DNA from: Bacteroidota bacterium
GTDB lineage: Bacteria > Bacteroidota > Bacteroidia > Flavobacteriales > Weeksellaceae
Direction: 5' to 3'
Assembly (NCBI GenBank): GCA_023386965.1
Contig: JAEWIR010000011.1
Location: 1 to 47,519, forward strand
DNA: 47,519 bases
Shown here: in pieces, positions 35,113-43,526 of the stretch
Numbering within the stretch: position 1 is the first letter of the stretch
Layout of the letters: every line of letters starts with the position of its first letter
Translations under genes and position numbers: made by a program
The notes under the pieces: generated by a model
Databases searched by the model: none
What the model was told of the DNA's origin: nothing
What the model saw: only the letters and a program-made list of their open reading frames with translations

Positions 35113-37620
35113 TTATTTATACGCCTCAATCGCTTTGTTGATCAGATCCACCTGCTGATTGATGGTTGGGCTTGCCGGATTGGCTTTCAGCACGCCCATC
35201 TTTTTTTGGAGCCCGTCCTTCAGCATTTGGCTGATCATCATTTTCGCCTGTGGATTCTGGCCGATCTGCCCCTTGGCCTGCATCAGTATTTTAGTCAGGT
35301 TTTCGGTAGCTTTCAGATTGTCGGAGGTCATGATCCAGTTGAATCCTTCCTCCGCGCTGGTGCCCAACTCCGGATTCTGGAATTTGATGAAAGGATAAAA
35401 TGCAACTGTAGACGCAATGGCGTGCATCTGCTTTTCTATCTTATTCTTTACGATCAGTGGCAGAAGCTCAGTCATCAAGTCTTCGCCAGCGCTTTCCAGG
35501 TCAATCTTGTCGGCCAGGGCAGCTACACGCGAGGGATCGATTCCGGCAATGGCGGCCAGTGAACTGGCTTTTACTGAGTTAGATACTGCACTGATTCCTT
35601 TTTCAAATACCGGCAGGTACTTCTTATTCTTCGTCTTGGCCAAAGCTGAAATCGCTGAAGCCTGTACCAGCGTCTTCGGATCGTTGGAGGCCAGTTTCTC
35701 AACCTCAGCCAGCGCAGCTTTACTGTGATCGGCTTTAGACAGATCCAGACCGGCCAGTGCGCGCATCCGGATTCGGAAATTAGGATCTTTAAGTGCCGCA
35801 GTTAAGGTTTTTAAGGATGCTGCCTGAGCGGAATTCTCTGCAGCATTATCAACGGCTTTATAACGGCTTAAAAACTCCTTGGAGCCGGAGTACTGCATGA
35901 AATACTGCTCCGGAGTTTTATTCTCTGTAATTTCTGCCAGTAATACGCCGTCTGCATTCAGATTGATTAAATCCGGATTCTTTGCTACAGGGAAACTAAA
36001 GATGTTTCGTGATTTGGCATCCACCCATATATTCCGGCGTGTGGGCTTCCCGTTTTCGTAAACATCAACCGCCAGCGGAAATTCGAAAGCATCACCTGCC
36101 TGGTTCTGGCTTAAAGTTACCGTTACCTGCTTTTTTACAGGCTCATACGTGGTTGTGTAAGACAGTTTGGGATGTCCGCTTCCATAAAACCACTGATTGA
36201 AAAACCAGTTCAGGTCCTTACCTGAAACCTTCTCCAGCGAAAGTCTTACCTGTGAGGCTTCGCCGGTACCGTATTCATTGGTTTTCAGATAATCATTAAG
36301 CCCAGCGTAAAAAGCATCATCACCCAGATAATTCCTGAGCATATGAAGGATGGAACCGCCTTTATTGTAGGAAACTCCATCGAACATATCTTCTTTGGAG
36401 TGATAATTAAACCTGACAAGGTCTTTGGTAATGTTTGCCGGATCTGCATAATATCCCTGGACCGCCTTCATGAGTGTATAATCGGCGTAATCCTTCCCGT
36501 ACTTATGCTCATTCCAGAGGTATTCCGAGTAATTGGCAAAAGATTCATTCACGGTAAGGTTACTCCAGCTTTCGGTGGTCACAATGTTTCCAAACCAATG
36601 ATGGAATGCCTCATGGGCAATCACATCTTCCCAGCGGTTTTCATCAATCAGGTCACCAGGCTTTTGCTGCGCTGCTTCCTGGTGCAGCACGGCCGTGGTG
36701 TTTTCCATGGCTCCGGATACATAATCGCGGGCAGTGATCTGTGCATATTTCGACCACGGATAGTCATATTTAAGCTTAGTGGAGAAGAATTCCAGCATTT
36801 CCGGTGTATTGCCAAAAATCTGCTTTGCATAAGGCTCATATTCCTTTTCTACATAATAGTCAACAGCAATATTTCTCCATTTGTCCTTAACAACGGCATA
36901 ATCCCCTACACCCATAAAAAACAGGTAGGGCGCGTGCTTTTTGTCCTGTACCCAGTGGTCGGTACGCATTCCTTTGCCGTCCTTAACGGAAGATTTCATC
37001 AGACCGTTGGACAAAGTCACATACTTATCAGGAACCGTCATATAGATTTCCTGAGTGGTTTTCTGGTTAGGTTTATCAACGGTTGGGAACCACGCGGAGC
37101 TGGCCTCGGTTTCGCCCTGAGTCCAGATCTGAACCGGTTTATCGGGGTCTGTGCCCTGAGCATTTACAAAATAAAGCCCTTTGGCATCGGTAATCGCAGC
37201 GCTTCCGGTTTGGGTAACTTCGTTTGGTCGGGCGGTATATTTTATGTAAACAGTATATTCCTGGGTTCTGTTATAGCTTTTGTCCAGGTTGATCTTCAGC
37301 ATGTCATTGCTGTAGGTATATTTAAGCGGAGATCTAGCACCGTTTTTTTCCAGAGCAACTTCATGTATAAGCATGGCCTTGGCATCCAGGACCAGGGAAT
37401 CAGATGCATAAAAATATGGAGATGCCGTAATCCAGGCCTCGCCGTTCATCTGCTCTTTCGCGTAATCAAAGTTTACACGCAGTTTGGTGTGCTTAAGTTC
37501 TGTAGATTTGGTATGGGTGGCGCGGTAGATTTCATTTCTGCCGGAAGTTTCGGTTTGCGCACTCAGTTGTCCCGTCAAAAGGATGCCGAGCAGCGAAACC
37601 GCTACAATTAATTTCTTCAT
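35113..37620 (-). CDS. M1 family aminopeptidase with HEAT-like C-terminus, secreted
   Basis: An 835-residue zinc aminopeptidase. The signal peptide ends LSAQ. The exopeptidase motif GAMEN is at 303-307, the zinc motif HEAFH at 336-340, and the third ligand is in 'TVNESFANYSEY'. The C-terminal third has repeated alanine-rich helices ('NFRIRMRALAGLDLSKADHSKAALAEVEKL') resembling HEAT repeats, as in other M1 enzymes. It removes N-terminal residues from peptides in the periplasm. It is the last gene of a three-gene operon with the 75-residue protein (19 bp upstream) and the serine hydrolase. Confidence 0.93.
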   Translation of the reverse strand: MKKLIVAVSLLGILLTGQLSAQTETSGRNEIYRATHTKSTELKHTKLRVNFDYAKEQMNGEAWITASPYFYASDSLVLDAKAMLIHEVALEKNGARSPLKYTYSNDMLKINLDKSYNRTQEYTVYIKYTARPNEVTQTGSAAITDAKGLYFVNAQGTDPDKPVQIWTQGETEASSAWFPTVDKPNQKTTQEIYMTVPDKYVTLSNGLMKSSVKDGKGMRTDHWVQDKKHAPYLFFMGVGDYAVVKDKWRNIAVDYYVEKEYEPYAKQIFGNTPEMLEFFSTKLKYDYPWSKYAQITARDYVSGAMENTTAVLHQEAAQQKPGDLIDENRWEDVIAHEAFHHWFGNIVTTESWSNLTVNESFANYSEYLWNEHKYGKDYADYTLMKAVQGYYADPANITKDLVRFNYHSKEDMFDGVSYNKGGSILHMLRNYLGDDAFYAGLNDYLKTNEYGTGEASQVRLSLEKVSGKDLNWFFNQWFYGSGHPKLSYTTTYEPVKKQVTVTLSQNQAGDAFEFPLAVDVYENGKPTRRNIWVDAKSRNIFSFPVAKNPDLINLNADGVLLAEITENKTPEQYFMQYSGSKEFLSRYKAVDNAAENSAQAASLKTLTAALKDPNFRIRMRALAGLDLSKADHSKAALAEVEKLASNDPKTLVQASAISALAKTKNKKYLPVFEKGISAVSNSVKASSLAAIAGIDPSRVAALADKIDLESAGEDLMTELLPLIVKNKIEKQMHAIASTVAFYPFIKFQNPELGTSAEEGFNWIMTSDNLKATENLTKILMQAKGQIGQNPQAKMMISQMLKDGLQKKMGVLKANPASPTINQQVDLINKAIEAYK

Positions 37621-37639
37621 ATAAAATAAATGGGTTGGA

Positions 37640-37867
37640 TTATTTTGATTTAGGTTGACTGAGGAGGTCAAAAATATCATTCACAATATTCTCATACTCC
37701 CCTTTCTTCAGTTGCTCCTTGCTTTTGTTAAATGCTTTCTTCAGCTCGCTCTCAGGATTTTCCTCATCAACCATTTCCACAGTAGCGACACCTTTGATGT
37801 TGAGCAGGATTTCCTGAAGTTTTTCTGCGTCGTAATTTTCGTCAGGAACAATTTTCAGGTACTTCAT
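37640..37867 (-). CDS. Small acidic hypothetical protein (possible DUF2683 type)
   Basis: A 75-residue charged protein starting MKYLKIVPDENYDAEKL, with an amphipathic C-terminal helix ('SELKKAFNKSKEQLKKGEY'). Its ATG overlaps the serine hydrolase stop (ATGA), so it is coupled to that gene, and it precedes the M1 peptidase by 19 bp. It resembles small antitoxin-like proteins in size and charge, but no toxin is adjacent. Function unknown. Confidence 0.75.
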   Translation of the reverse strand: MKYLKIVPDENYDAEKLQEILLNIKGVATVEMVDEENPESELKKAFNKSKEQLKKGEYENIVNDIFDLLSQPKSK

Positions 37868-39183
37868 TTCTTATCTTTTGTAAAAGGGATTTTCATTCCG
37901 GACTGCAGCAGGATCATCTCATTTTTGGCAACATCGAACTGTAGCTCGATACCGGCAGATTCAAACGTAAAAACAGTTGCACTTTGGGCTTCCAAAGGAA
38001 ATTCGCCCTGACCGGTGGCTTGGGCAAACAGTTTGCCTTCTTTGGTCCGTACGTCGATTTTCAGCGGGATTTGGGTTGATGAATAGGTACCTGTAAGTTT
38101 ATTCAGGTCATCGGTTTTTACAGCAACTGATTTAAATGTGGGGATGTCAAAATCTTTTCCGGTGGCTGCACTTAATGCGGCAATGGCGATCCTGTTATTG
38201 TCGAAAGCGCTGCCATTGGACAGCATGACATAGGTCGTCTTGTTATCCGGAAAATAAAACATGGCTGATCTGAAACCATCGATACCTCCTGTATGACCGA
38301 AGCCCGTGAGGTCGTCGAATGGCACAGAAAAAAGTCCATACCCGTAATCATCACTTAATTTCATCATTTTTCCTAGGGCTGCCGCCGAAACCACTTTTCC
38401 ACTGAAAAGCGCGTTTGCAAAATTCAGCAGGTCACCGGTTGTGGATACAACGGCACCGGCACCTGAGGGCACAGACATGTCCGTTTCGGCATCCTTTAGG
38501 AAATTGCCCGTGAACACGTAAGAATAAGCTTCTCTGTTGGCGGGATCAATAGCTTTACCTACATAGGTATTATTAAGACCGAGTGGCTTTGTGATTTTCT
38601 CTTCAAGGAGTTTAGCATAACTTTTTCCGTAAGCGGTTTCAAGGATATAACTCAGCAGGATATAGTTGGAATTACTGTAACTCATTTTGGTAGCCGGATC
38701 GAAGTCACTTCCTGCTTTCGCAATCTTTTCGACCATTTCTTGATGGCTAATGGGCTGTCTATACCACAACCCATAAGTAGGCGATGCAGTCACGTCCTTG
38801 ATTCCGCTGCGGTGGTTCAGCAGATGTTCCAGCGTGATTTTATCGGCATTCTTTATTTGAGGGTAAAATTTGGACAGTTTGTCGTCCAGTTTCAGTTTAT
38901 TCTCCTCCACCGCCTTCATCACCAGTGCAGCGGTAAAGGTTTTGCTGATGGAACCGATCCTGAATTTGGTATCGGGCGTATTTTTTATCTTATTTTCTAC
39001 ATCCGCATAGCCGAAGGCGTTACTGTAAACAGTCCTGCCGTTTTCCACTACCGCAACCGTTCCCATAAATTTCCGGTTCTGGTCCAGCGCCTGCATAAAG
39101 CTGTTCATTTTTTGGGTATTGAAACTCTGTGCAAATACCGCAGAAAAAGCAAACACAGCAGAAAGTGTGACAATTTTATTCAT
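37864..39183 (-). CDS. Serine hydrolase, class C beta-lactamase/DD-peptidase family
   Basis: A 439-residue secreted penicillin-binding-protein-fold hydrolase. The signal peptide ends VFAQ near residue 19. The nucleophile motif SxxK is S78-I-S-K81, the YxN motif is in 'SYSNSNY', and the third motif HTGG precedes 'IDGFRSAMFYF'. A C-terminal beta-rich extension follows the catalytic domain. It could be a DD-peptidase, esterase or peptidase; a resistance role cannot be claimed. First gene of a three-gene minus-strand operon. Confidence 0.9.
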   Translation of the reverse strand: MNKIVTLSAVFAFSAVFAQSFNTQKMNSFMQALDQNRKFMGTVAVVENGRTVYSNAFGYADVENKIKNTPDTKFRIGSISKTFTAALVMKAVEENKLKLDDKLSKFYPQIKNADKITLEHLLNHRSGIKDVTASPTYGLWYRQPISHQEMVEKIAKAGSDFDPATKMSYSNSNYILLSYILETAYGKSYAKLLEEKITKPLGLNNTYVGKAIDPANREAYSYVFTGNFLKDAETDMSVPSGAGAVVSTTGDLLNFANALFSGKVVSAAALGKMMKLSDDYGYGLFSVPFDDLTGFGHTGGIDGFRSAMFYFPDNKTTYVMLSNGSAFDNNRIAIAALSAATGKDFDIPTFKSVAVKTDDLNKLTGTYSSTQIPLKIDVRTKEGKLFAQATGQGEFPLEAQSATVFTFESAGIELQFDVAKNEMILLQSGMKIPFTKDKK

Positions 39184-39373
39184 AGTTGGAGGTTTGATGT
39201 AGAATATTAGTCTGAAAGATCAGCTTTAAGTTACATACAGAGTAATCCTCACCCACCAACAATCAAAAAATACTGTTCAAACTGCTTCCCCTCAAAATAC
39301 TCTTAACTGCTAAACATTGAACAAATTTATCCCATCACTCCGAATTTACGTCGGTGGATATCTTTATCTGTGT

Positions 39374-40168
39374 TTAAATTGCCACCGGCGCCTTAATTCC
39401 CGGGTAAGGATCGTAGTTTTCCAGCGTGAAATCCTCAAAACTGAACCCGAAGATGTCCCTGATATCAGGATTAAGCTTCATCACCGGCAGAGCACGAGGC
39501 GTTCTGGAAAGCTGCTTATTAACCTGCTCAAAATGGTTGTTGTAGATGTGGACATCGCCGAAAGTGTGTACATATTCCCCCACTTCCAGTCCGCAGACCT
39601 GTGCCACCATCATTTGCAGTAAGGCGTAGCTGGCGATATTGAAGGGAACACCAAGAAACACATCGGCACTGCGCTGATAAAGCTGCAGTGACAGTTTACC
39701 GTCGGCCACATAGAACTGGAAAAGGGCGTGGCAGGGTGCCAGTGCCATATTTGGGATTTCGGAAACATTCCAGGCCGAGACGATCAGCCTGCGTGAGTCC
39801 GGGTTTTTCTTTATCTGGTCAATGACTTCACTGATCTGGTCCACCACTTTACCGTCGGCACCCGTCCAGCTCAGCCACTGCGCACCGTACACGGGGCCCA
39901 GGTCGCCATTTTCGTCCGCCCACTCGTTCCAGATGGTGACACCGTTGTCCGTGAGGTATTTAATATTGGTTTCGCCTTTCAGGAACCACAGCAATTCGTA
40001 GATAATCGATTTCAGATGCACCTTTTTGGTCGTCACCAGGGGGAAGCCTTTGCTAAGGTCATAACGGAGCTGGTAGCCAAAAACACTTCGCGTACCTGTA
40101 CCTGTACGGTCGGTTTTGTCGGTTCCGTGGTCAATGATATGCTGAAGAAGGTCAAGATAGTTTTGCAT
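39374..40168 (-). CDS. thyA: Thymidylate synthase
   Basis: A 264-residue ThyA, the same length as the Escherichia coli enzyme, converting dUMP to dTMP with methylene-tetrahydrofolate. The catalytic cysteine is C146 in 'MALAPCHALFQFY'; 'RTGTGTRSVFG', 'RRLIVSAWN', 'QRSADVFLGVPFNIASYALL' (nucleotide binding) and 'HIYNNH' are all present. The GreA-like gene lies 48 bp upstream on the same strand. Confidence 0.97.
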   Translation of the reverse strand: MQNYLDLLQHIIDHGTDKTDRTGTGTRSVFGYQLRYDLSKGFPLVTTKKVHLKSIIYELLWFLKGETNIKYLTDNGVTIWNEWADENGDLGPVYGAQWLSWTGADGKVVDQISEVIDQIKKNPDSRRLIVSAWNVSEIPNMALAPCHALFQFYVADGKLSLQLYQRSADVFLGVPFNIASYALLQMMVAQVCGLEVGEYVHTFGDVHIYNNHFEQVNKQLSRTPRALPVMKLNPDIRDIFGFSFEDFTLENYDPYPGIKAPVAI

Positions 40169-40216
40169 GGGGCTGAAGGTTGTTTTCCTGAAGAAAAAGG
40201 TGCAAATTACGGAAAT

Positions 40217-40660
40217 TTAATGGATGGCAACAAGAGTTTGAAGGCGGTTATTGATGCTGAAAGTGCCGCCCGGCCTGCAAGCCTGCATGGCTTTTATCAG
40301 AGGGGCTTCCGGTGAAACGGTCATTATCTTTTTCCCATTTAGCTCCAGATGACCCACAGGCGCCGAAACATAAAACAGTCCCGTACCTGTTTCCACAAGC
40401 GCACCCAGTTCCGGCAATTTACTGGGCGCACTGCTAAGCCTTGCCAGTGCATCCATCTGGTTCTGAACCTCGCTGAGCTGTCGCTGCAGGTTACGGATTT
40501 CCTGGGCCACCATTTCGCGGCTGGTCTCGTACTTATCGCCCATGGAACTTTTGGTCTCCGAATTGGCTTCGCGGGTTTGACGGATAAGTTCATTAAGGGT
40601 CGCGGCTTTCGCTGCCAGGCGGTCTTTAACAGCTTTCACGAGTTCTGTTTTATCCATCAT
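40217..40660 (-). CDS. GreA/GreB-like transcription factor
   Basis: A 147-residue protein. The N-terminus is a long coiled coil ('MVAQEIRNLQRQLSEVQNQMDAL') and 'MGDKYETSREMV' is found in Gre-like Bacteroidetes proteins; the C-terminus ('GALVETGTGLFYVSAPVG', 'ISVSPEAPLIKAM'-like) matches a Gre C-terminal domain. Homologues are sometimes mislabelled 3-oxoacyl-ACP synthase. Two adjacent ATGs (40660, 40657) are equally possible starts. Its upstream side faces the cassette array. Confidence 0.7.
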   Translation of the reverse strand: MMDKTELVKAVKDRLAAKAATLNELIRQTREANSETKSSMGDKYETSREMVAQEIRNLQRQLSEVQNQMDALARLSSAPSKLPELGALVETGTGLFYVSAPVGHLELNGKKIMTVSPEAPLIKAMQACRPGGTFSINNRLQTLVAIH

Positions 40661-40787
40661 TTTGGAAAGGAATTCTTTAGTTGGGCAATTTAAGGATTTT
40701 TAAAGTGCCGGGGAAGGTTGCCGGGCATAATAAGCATTTCCCTAATGCAGTTAATTTGTATATATTTGAATGAAAAGTATGACGTTT

Positions 40788-40827
40788 GTGATACCTATCC
40801 CTACAAGATTGTGTAGATAGGTATCAC
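40788..40827. repeat. Long hairpin at the entry of cassette array 2
   Basis: GTGATACCTATC (40788-40799) pairs perfectly with GATAGGTATCAC (40816-40827); after a CC bulge TACA pairs with TGTA around a six-base loop. No T run follows. It lies 20 bases before the first GTT core. Possible roles are an array-entry (attI-like) site, a remnant of an upstream cassette site, or a regulatory palindrome. Confidence 0.7.
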
Positions 40828-40878
40828 GTTATGATACATATATAGAAGTTAGCTGTAAGTCTTCCCAATATCCCGCAA

Positions 40879-41448
40879 ATGAATGAAAGCAAATCAGCCA
40901 AAGAGAATATAAAACTAATTTCTATTGCACTAATATCGAGTTTTATCCTTCTTTATTTTGCTGGAAAATTTTATTTTGATAAACTTCCAAATAAAGAAAA
41001 TGTAACTAAATTAAAAGGAACTTTAAAAAATGAAATTAAAACAAAAAAAGGACGAAGAGGAAATAGAACATTAATAATAAAACTGAAAGAATATCCTACT
41101 ATTGAATTTACAATTGGAAGCGTTTCTTTACGTCAAACTTTCGAACAAAAATTATTAGAAGAAAATATATCTGGAGATTCTCTTACTGTCTTTGTTAAAA
41201 ATAAAACATATAACACAAAAATTTTAAAAATTGAAAAAATTCCATTTCCTGAAAACTATCTTCATCCTGAAAGTGTAAATGTTGTAGAAGTAAAAAATAA
41301 AAATTTCACATATTTATCTTTAGATGATTATAATAAAGAACATAAAATCAACAATTATTTGGCTACTGGTTTCTTTGGATTATTTGGTTTATTTATGTTT
41401 TTCTTAGGAATTAAAGGAATAATGTATCATATAAAAAACTTCAAATAA
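40879..41448 (+). CDS. Hypothetical two-helix membrane protein, cassette-borne
   Basis: A 189-residue protein with membrane helices at about 11-28 ('IKLISIALISSFILLYFAG') and 162-183 ('GFFGLFGLFMFFLGI'), separated by a ~130-residue lysine-rich soluble domain. Topology and size recall DUF3592-type proteins, but no sequence signature confirms this. Strong A/T bias marks it as acquired. The ATG is 31 bases after GTTAGCTGTAAGTC, and the complementary arm follows the stop directly. Function unknown. Confidence 0.75.
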   Translation: MNESKSAKENIKLISIALISSFILLYFAGKFYFDKLPNKENVTKLKGTLKNEIKTKKGRRGNRTLIIKLKEYPTIEFTIGSVSLRQTFEQKLLEENISGDSLTVFVKNKTYNTKILKIEKIPFPENYLHPESVNVVEVKNKNFTYLSLDDYNKEHKINNYLATGFFGLFGLFMFFLGIKGIMYHIKNFK

Positions 41449-41449
41449 A

Positions 41450-41614
41450 GACCTACAGGTAACAAGGGTTTTGCAATAGTGGGGCGAAACTGCAAAGTTC
41501 AACGGCAGTTCTTCGGTTCACCTTTTGTGCAAAATTCAACTTTTATTCTTCGATTAAAGTTCGGTGCTAAAAGTCCCGCCCATCGCCAATACGCGGCCCG
41601 TTATGCACAATTGT
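41450..41614 (+). repeat. attC-like site C (between the first and second cassettes)
   Basis: It begins GACCTACAGGTAAC and ends CCCGTTATGCAC. Near the ends, GTGGGGCGAAACT pairs imperfectly with AGTCCCGCCCAT, giving a palindromic outer stem between AAC and GTT. Inside, two copies of a ~30-base segment both start GCAAA(G/A)TTCAAC and contain TTCTTCG(G/A)TT. The ~150-nt length is within the upper range of integron recombination sites. No ORF. Confidence 0.6.
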
Positions 41615-41630
41615 GTAAAAGACATAATCA

Positions 41631-43418
41631 ATGAAAATAAAAAGAATACATATTAAAAGATTCAGGTCTATTTTAGACTTAGAACTTGAATTAAATACTG
41701 ACAATAACTTTTCTACTATTTGTGGAGCAAATAACTCTGGTAAAACAAATGTTTTAAAGGCATTAAATATTTTTTTTAATCCAAGTGAATATATTTTGAA
41801 AGAGGATGTTCCTAATCATAAACTTGGTTCAAGAGGTGGAGCAACCTATCCTGAAATTATTTTAACATTTGTTAAAAATGACAACGAATATATTATTAAA
41901 AGGGAGTTTGGTGTTGAAGGTGTTGAAAATGAACAAATAGAAAAAATTACAATTAATGACGGAAAGCAAGAAAAGATTACTCAGGATTCAAAAGAGATAC
42001 CAAAAATTTTAAATCAAATAGCATTTTTCTTCATACCTGCCATTAATATTTCATTTCCTAAACTCATAAATAATCTTATTGACGACGTCTATGAATTGGA
42101 ATACGAAAAAACTAGATTTAGTGGGTTAAAAAAAGAACTTAAAGAATCATTCGACAATTATACCAGTGGCTTAATTGAAATATTAAATAAACTGGCAACA
42201 GAAATAAATCCAATATTTAAAGAATTTAATGAAAATTGGAGTGTTAGCTTCGAGAACACTGCAGATGTCAAAAAATTTAAAGACTTAATTTCAGAAGATG
42301 TGGAATTTTATCTAAATGATATGTCTAATAGAAATATTCAAGGAAAAGGCTCTGGTCTTCAACGACTAGGTTATATTCTTTTGCATAGTAAAATGATCTC
42401 TAAGTTGAAGAAAAAAAGTGTAGTACTTTGTATAGATGAGCCAGATGTATATTTACATCAGGGGTTGCAAAAAAAATTACATTCCCATTTACTTGACATT
42501 GCAAAAAGTAACCAAGTTTTGATCACTTCGCATTCTCAAACATTTATTGATTGCTACAAACTTGATAATGTCTTTTTGTTAGATTTAGAAATTGGAGAAG
42601 AAATATTTTATCAAAGAACTAAAGCTAAATATCATCCTTTAAATACGTGCTTGATTGACTTAAAAGAAGATAATGGCTTGAAAAAAATTAGAGAATATTT
42701 AGGAATAACAGATGATGATTTTGAACTACTTGACAATTATAATATTATTGTTGAAGGTGAATCAGATAAGAAGTATATAACTGAAATTGGTAATTATTTC
42801 GGCCTTAATATTCCAAATATCATACATTCAGGTGGTGCAAGTAAAATTGACAAATATCTCGAATTCTACAACAATTTTTACAAGGATAGAGAATTCAAGC
42901 CTAAGATTAGGGTAATATTTGATAACGATGAGGAAGGAAGAAAAGAATACAGTAGAGTTCAAGGGAAATTACACTCTCTAAAAAACATTAAAGTTAACGC
43001 TGAATTTATTCCAAATTGCTTTGGAGAGCTTCCGATAATTGAAGATGTAAAGGCAAGTAAAGTCAAAAGTAATTATGAAATTGAGGATTTTGTTTATCCT
43101 GAATTAATTCATTATTTATCGACGGAATTAATGAAAAAAATTAAACTTTCAACTTTTAAGTTTAATAGGCTAGAGCAAAAAGTAAAGGCAGCAGCTTTTA
43201 AAGAAAAAGGAATCCTGTACAATATTGATTTATTGAAAAATGAAAATAATCTAGAAGAAGGAGTGAAAATTGATTTTTCTGGTGAACAAGCAAAAAATGG
43301 AATGGTAGGCTTATTCAAAATAAAAGGGACAAAAAAAATGAGTGAATTAATTACTGAAGCAGACAAAAAATATCCTGAAGTCAAAAAGTTTATCGAAAAA
43401 ATCTGCAAACCGAATTAA
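41631..43418 (+). CDS. OLD-family ATP-dependent endonuclease (AAA + TOPRIM), cassette-borne
   Basis: A 595-residue overcoming-lysogenization-defect nuclease. The ABC-type ATPase has Walker A GANNSGKT at 32-39, a signature-like 'GKGSGLQRLGYILLH', Walker B 'VVLCIDEP' near 263-270 and an H-loop 'ITSHSQTF'. The C-terminal TOPRIM domain shows the glutamate in 'IIVEGESDKKYI' (about 375) and the metal aspartates in 'FDNDEEG' (about 431). OLD proteins are DNA nucleases; P2 Old and GajA of Gabija act against phage. No GajB-like helicase or reverse transcriptase is adjacent, so this is a standalone (class 1-like) form. It is bracketed by 15-nt complementary arms and is strongly A+T-rich. Confidence 0.92.
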   Translation: MKIKRIHIKRFRSILDLELELNTDNNFSTICGANNSGKTNVLKALNIFFNPSEYILKEDVPNHKLGSRGGATYPEIILTFVKNDNEYIIKREFGVEGVENEQIEKITINDGKQEKITQDSKEIPKILNQIAFFFIPAINISFPKLINNLIDDVYELEYEKTRFSGLKKELKESFDNYTSGLIEILNKLATEINPIFKEFNENWSVSFENTADVKKFKDLISEDVEFYLNDMSNRNIQGKGSGLQRLGYILLHSKMISKLKKKSVVLCIDEPDVYLHQGLQKKLHSHLLDIAKSNQVLITSHSQTFIDCYKLDNVFLLDLEIGEEIFYQRTKAKYHPLNTCLIDLKEDNGLKKIREYLGITDDDFELLDNYNIIVEGESDKKYITEIGNYFGLNIPNIIHSGGASKIDKYLEFYNNFYKDREFKPKIRVIFDNDEEGRKEYSRVQGKLHSLKNIKVNAEFIPNCFGELPIIEDVKASKVKSNYEIEDFVYPELIHYLSTELMKKIKLSTFKFNRLEQKVKAAAFKEKGILYNIDLLKNENNLEEGVKIDFSGEQAKNGMVGLFKIKGTKKMSELITEADKKYPEVKKFIEKICKPN

Positions 43419-43511
43419 CAATAGTGCGTAACATACGCTTAGATCCATTTTTCTGCCGCAGGCGCAACACAGAAAAACGGCGCCAAGCGGCAAACCGTTG
43501 TACGACATTTT
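43418..43511 (+). repeat. attC-like site D (between the second and third cassettes)
   Basis: The clearest site. From GCGTAAC to GTTGTAC it is about 78 nt. TAAC faces GTTG; CGCTT pairs with AAGCG; TTTTTCTG pairs with CAGAAAAA, with unpaired spacers between the stems, the pattern of a folded attC bottom strand. No ORF. Confidence 0.65.
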
Positions 43512-43526
43512 ATCCAAACTACGTCT

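Noticed and set aside
36343..37611. 422-codon ORF on the plus strand
   Set aside because: It is the antisense shadow of the M1 aminopeptidase, whose catalytic motifs are intact on the minus strand.
37864..39183. Antibiotic-resistance beta-lactamase
   Set aside because: The motifs fit the broad serine hydrolase family, and nothing in sequence or context supports a resistance role.
40788..40827. Hairpin as a rho-independent terminator
   Set aside because: No T run on either strand and no gene ends nearby.
41631..43418. Gabija or retron system
   Set aside because: No GajB-like helicase, reverse transcriptase or partner gene next to the OLD gene.
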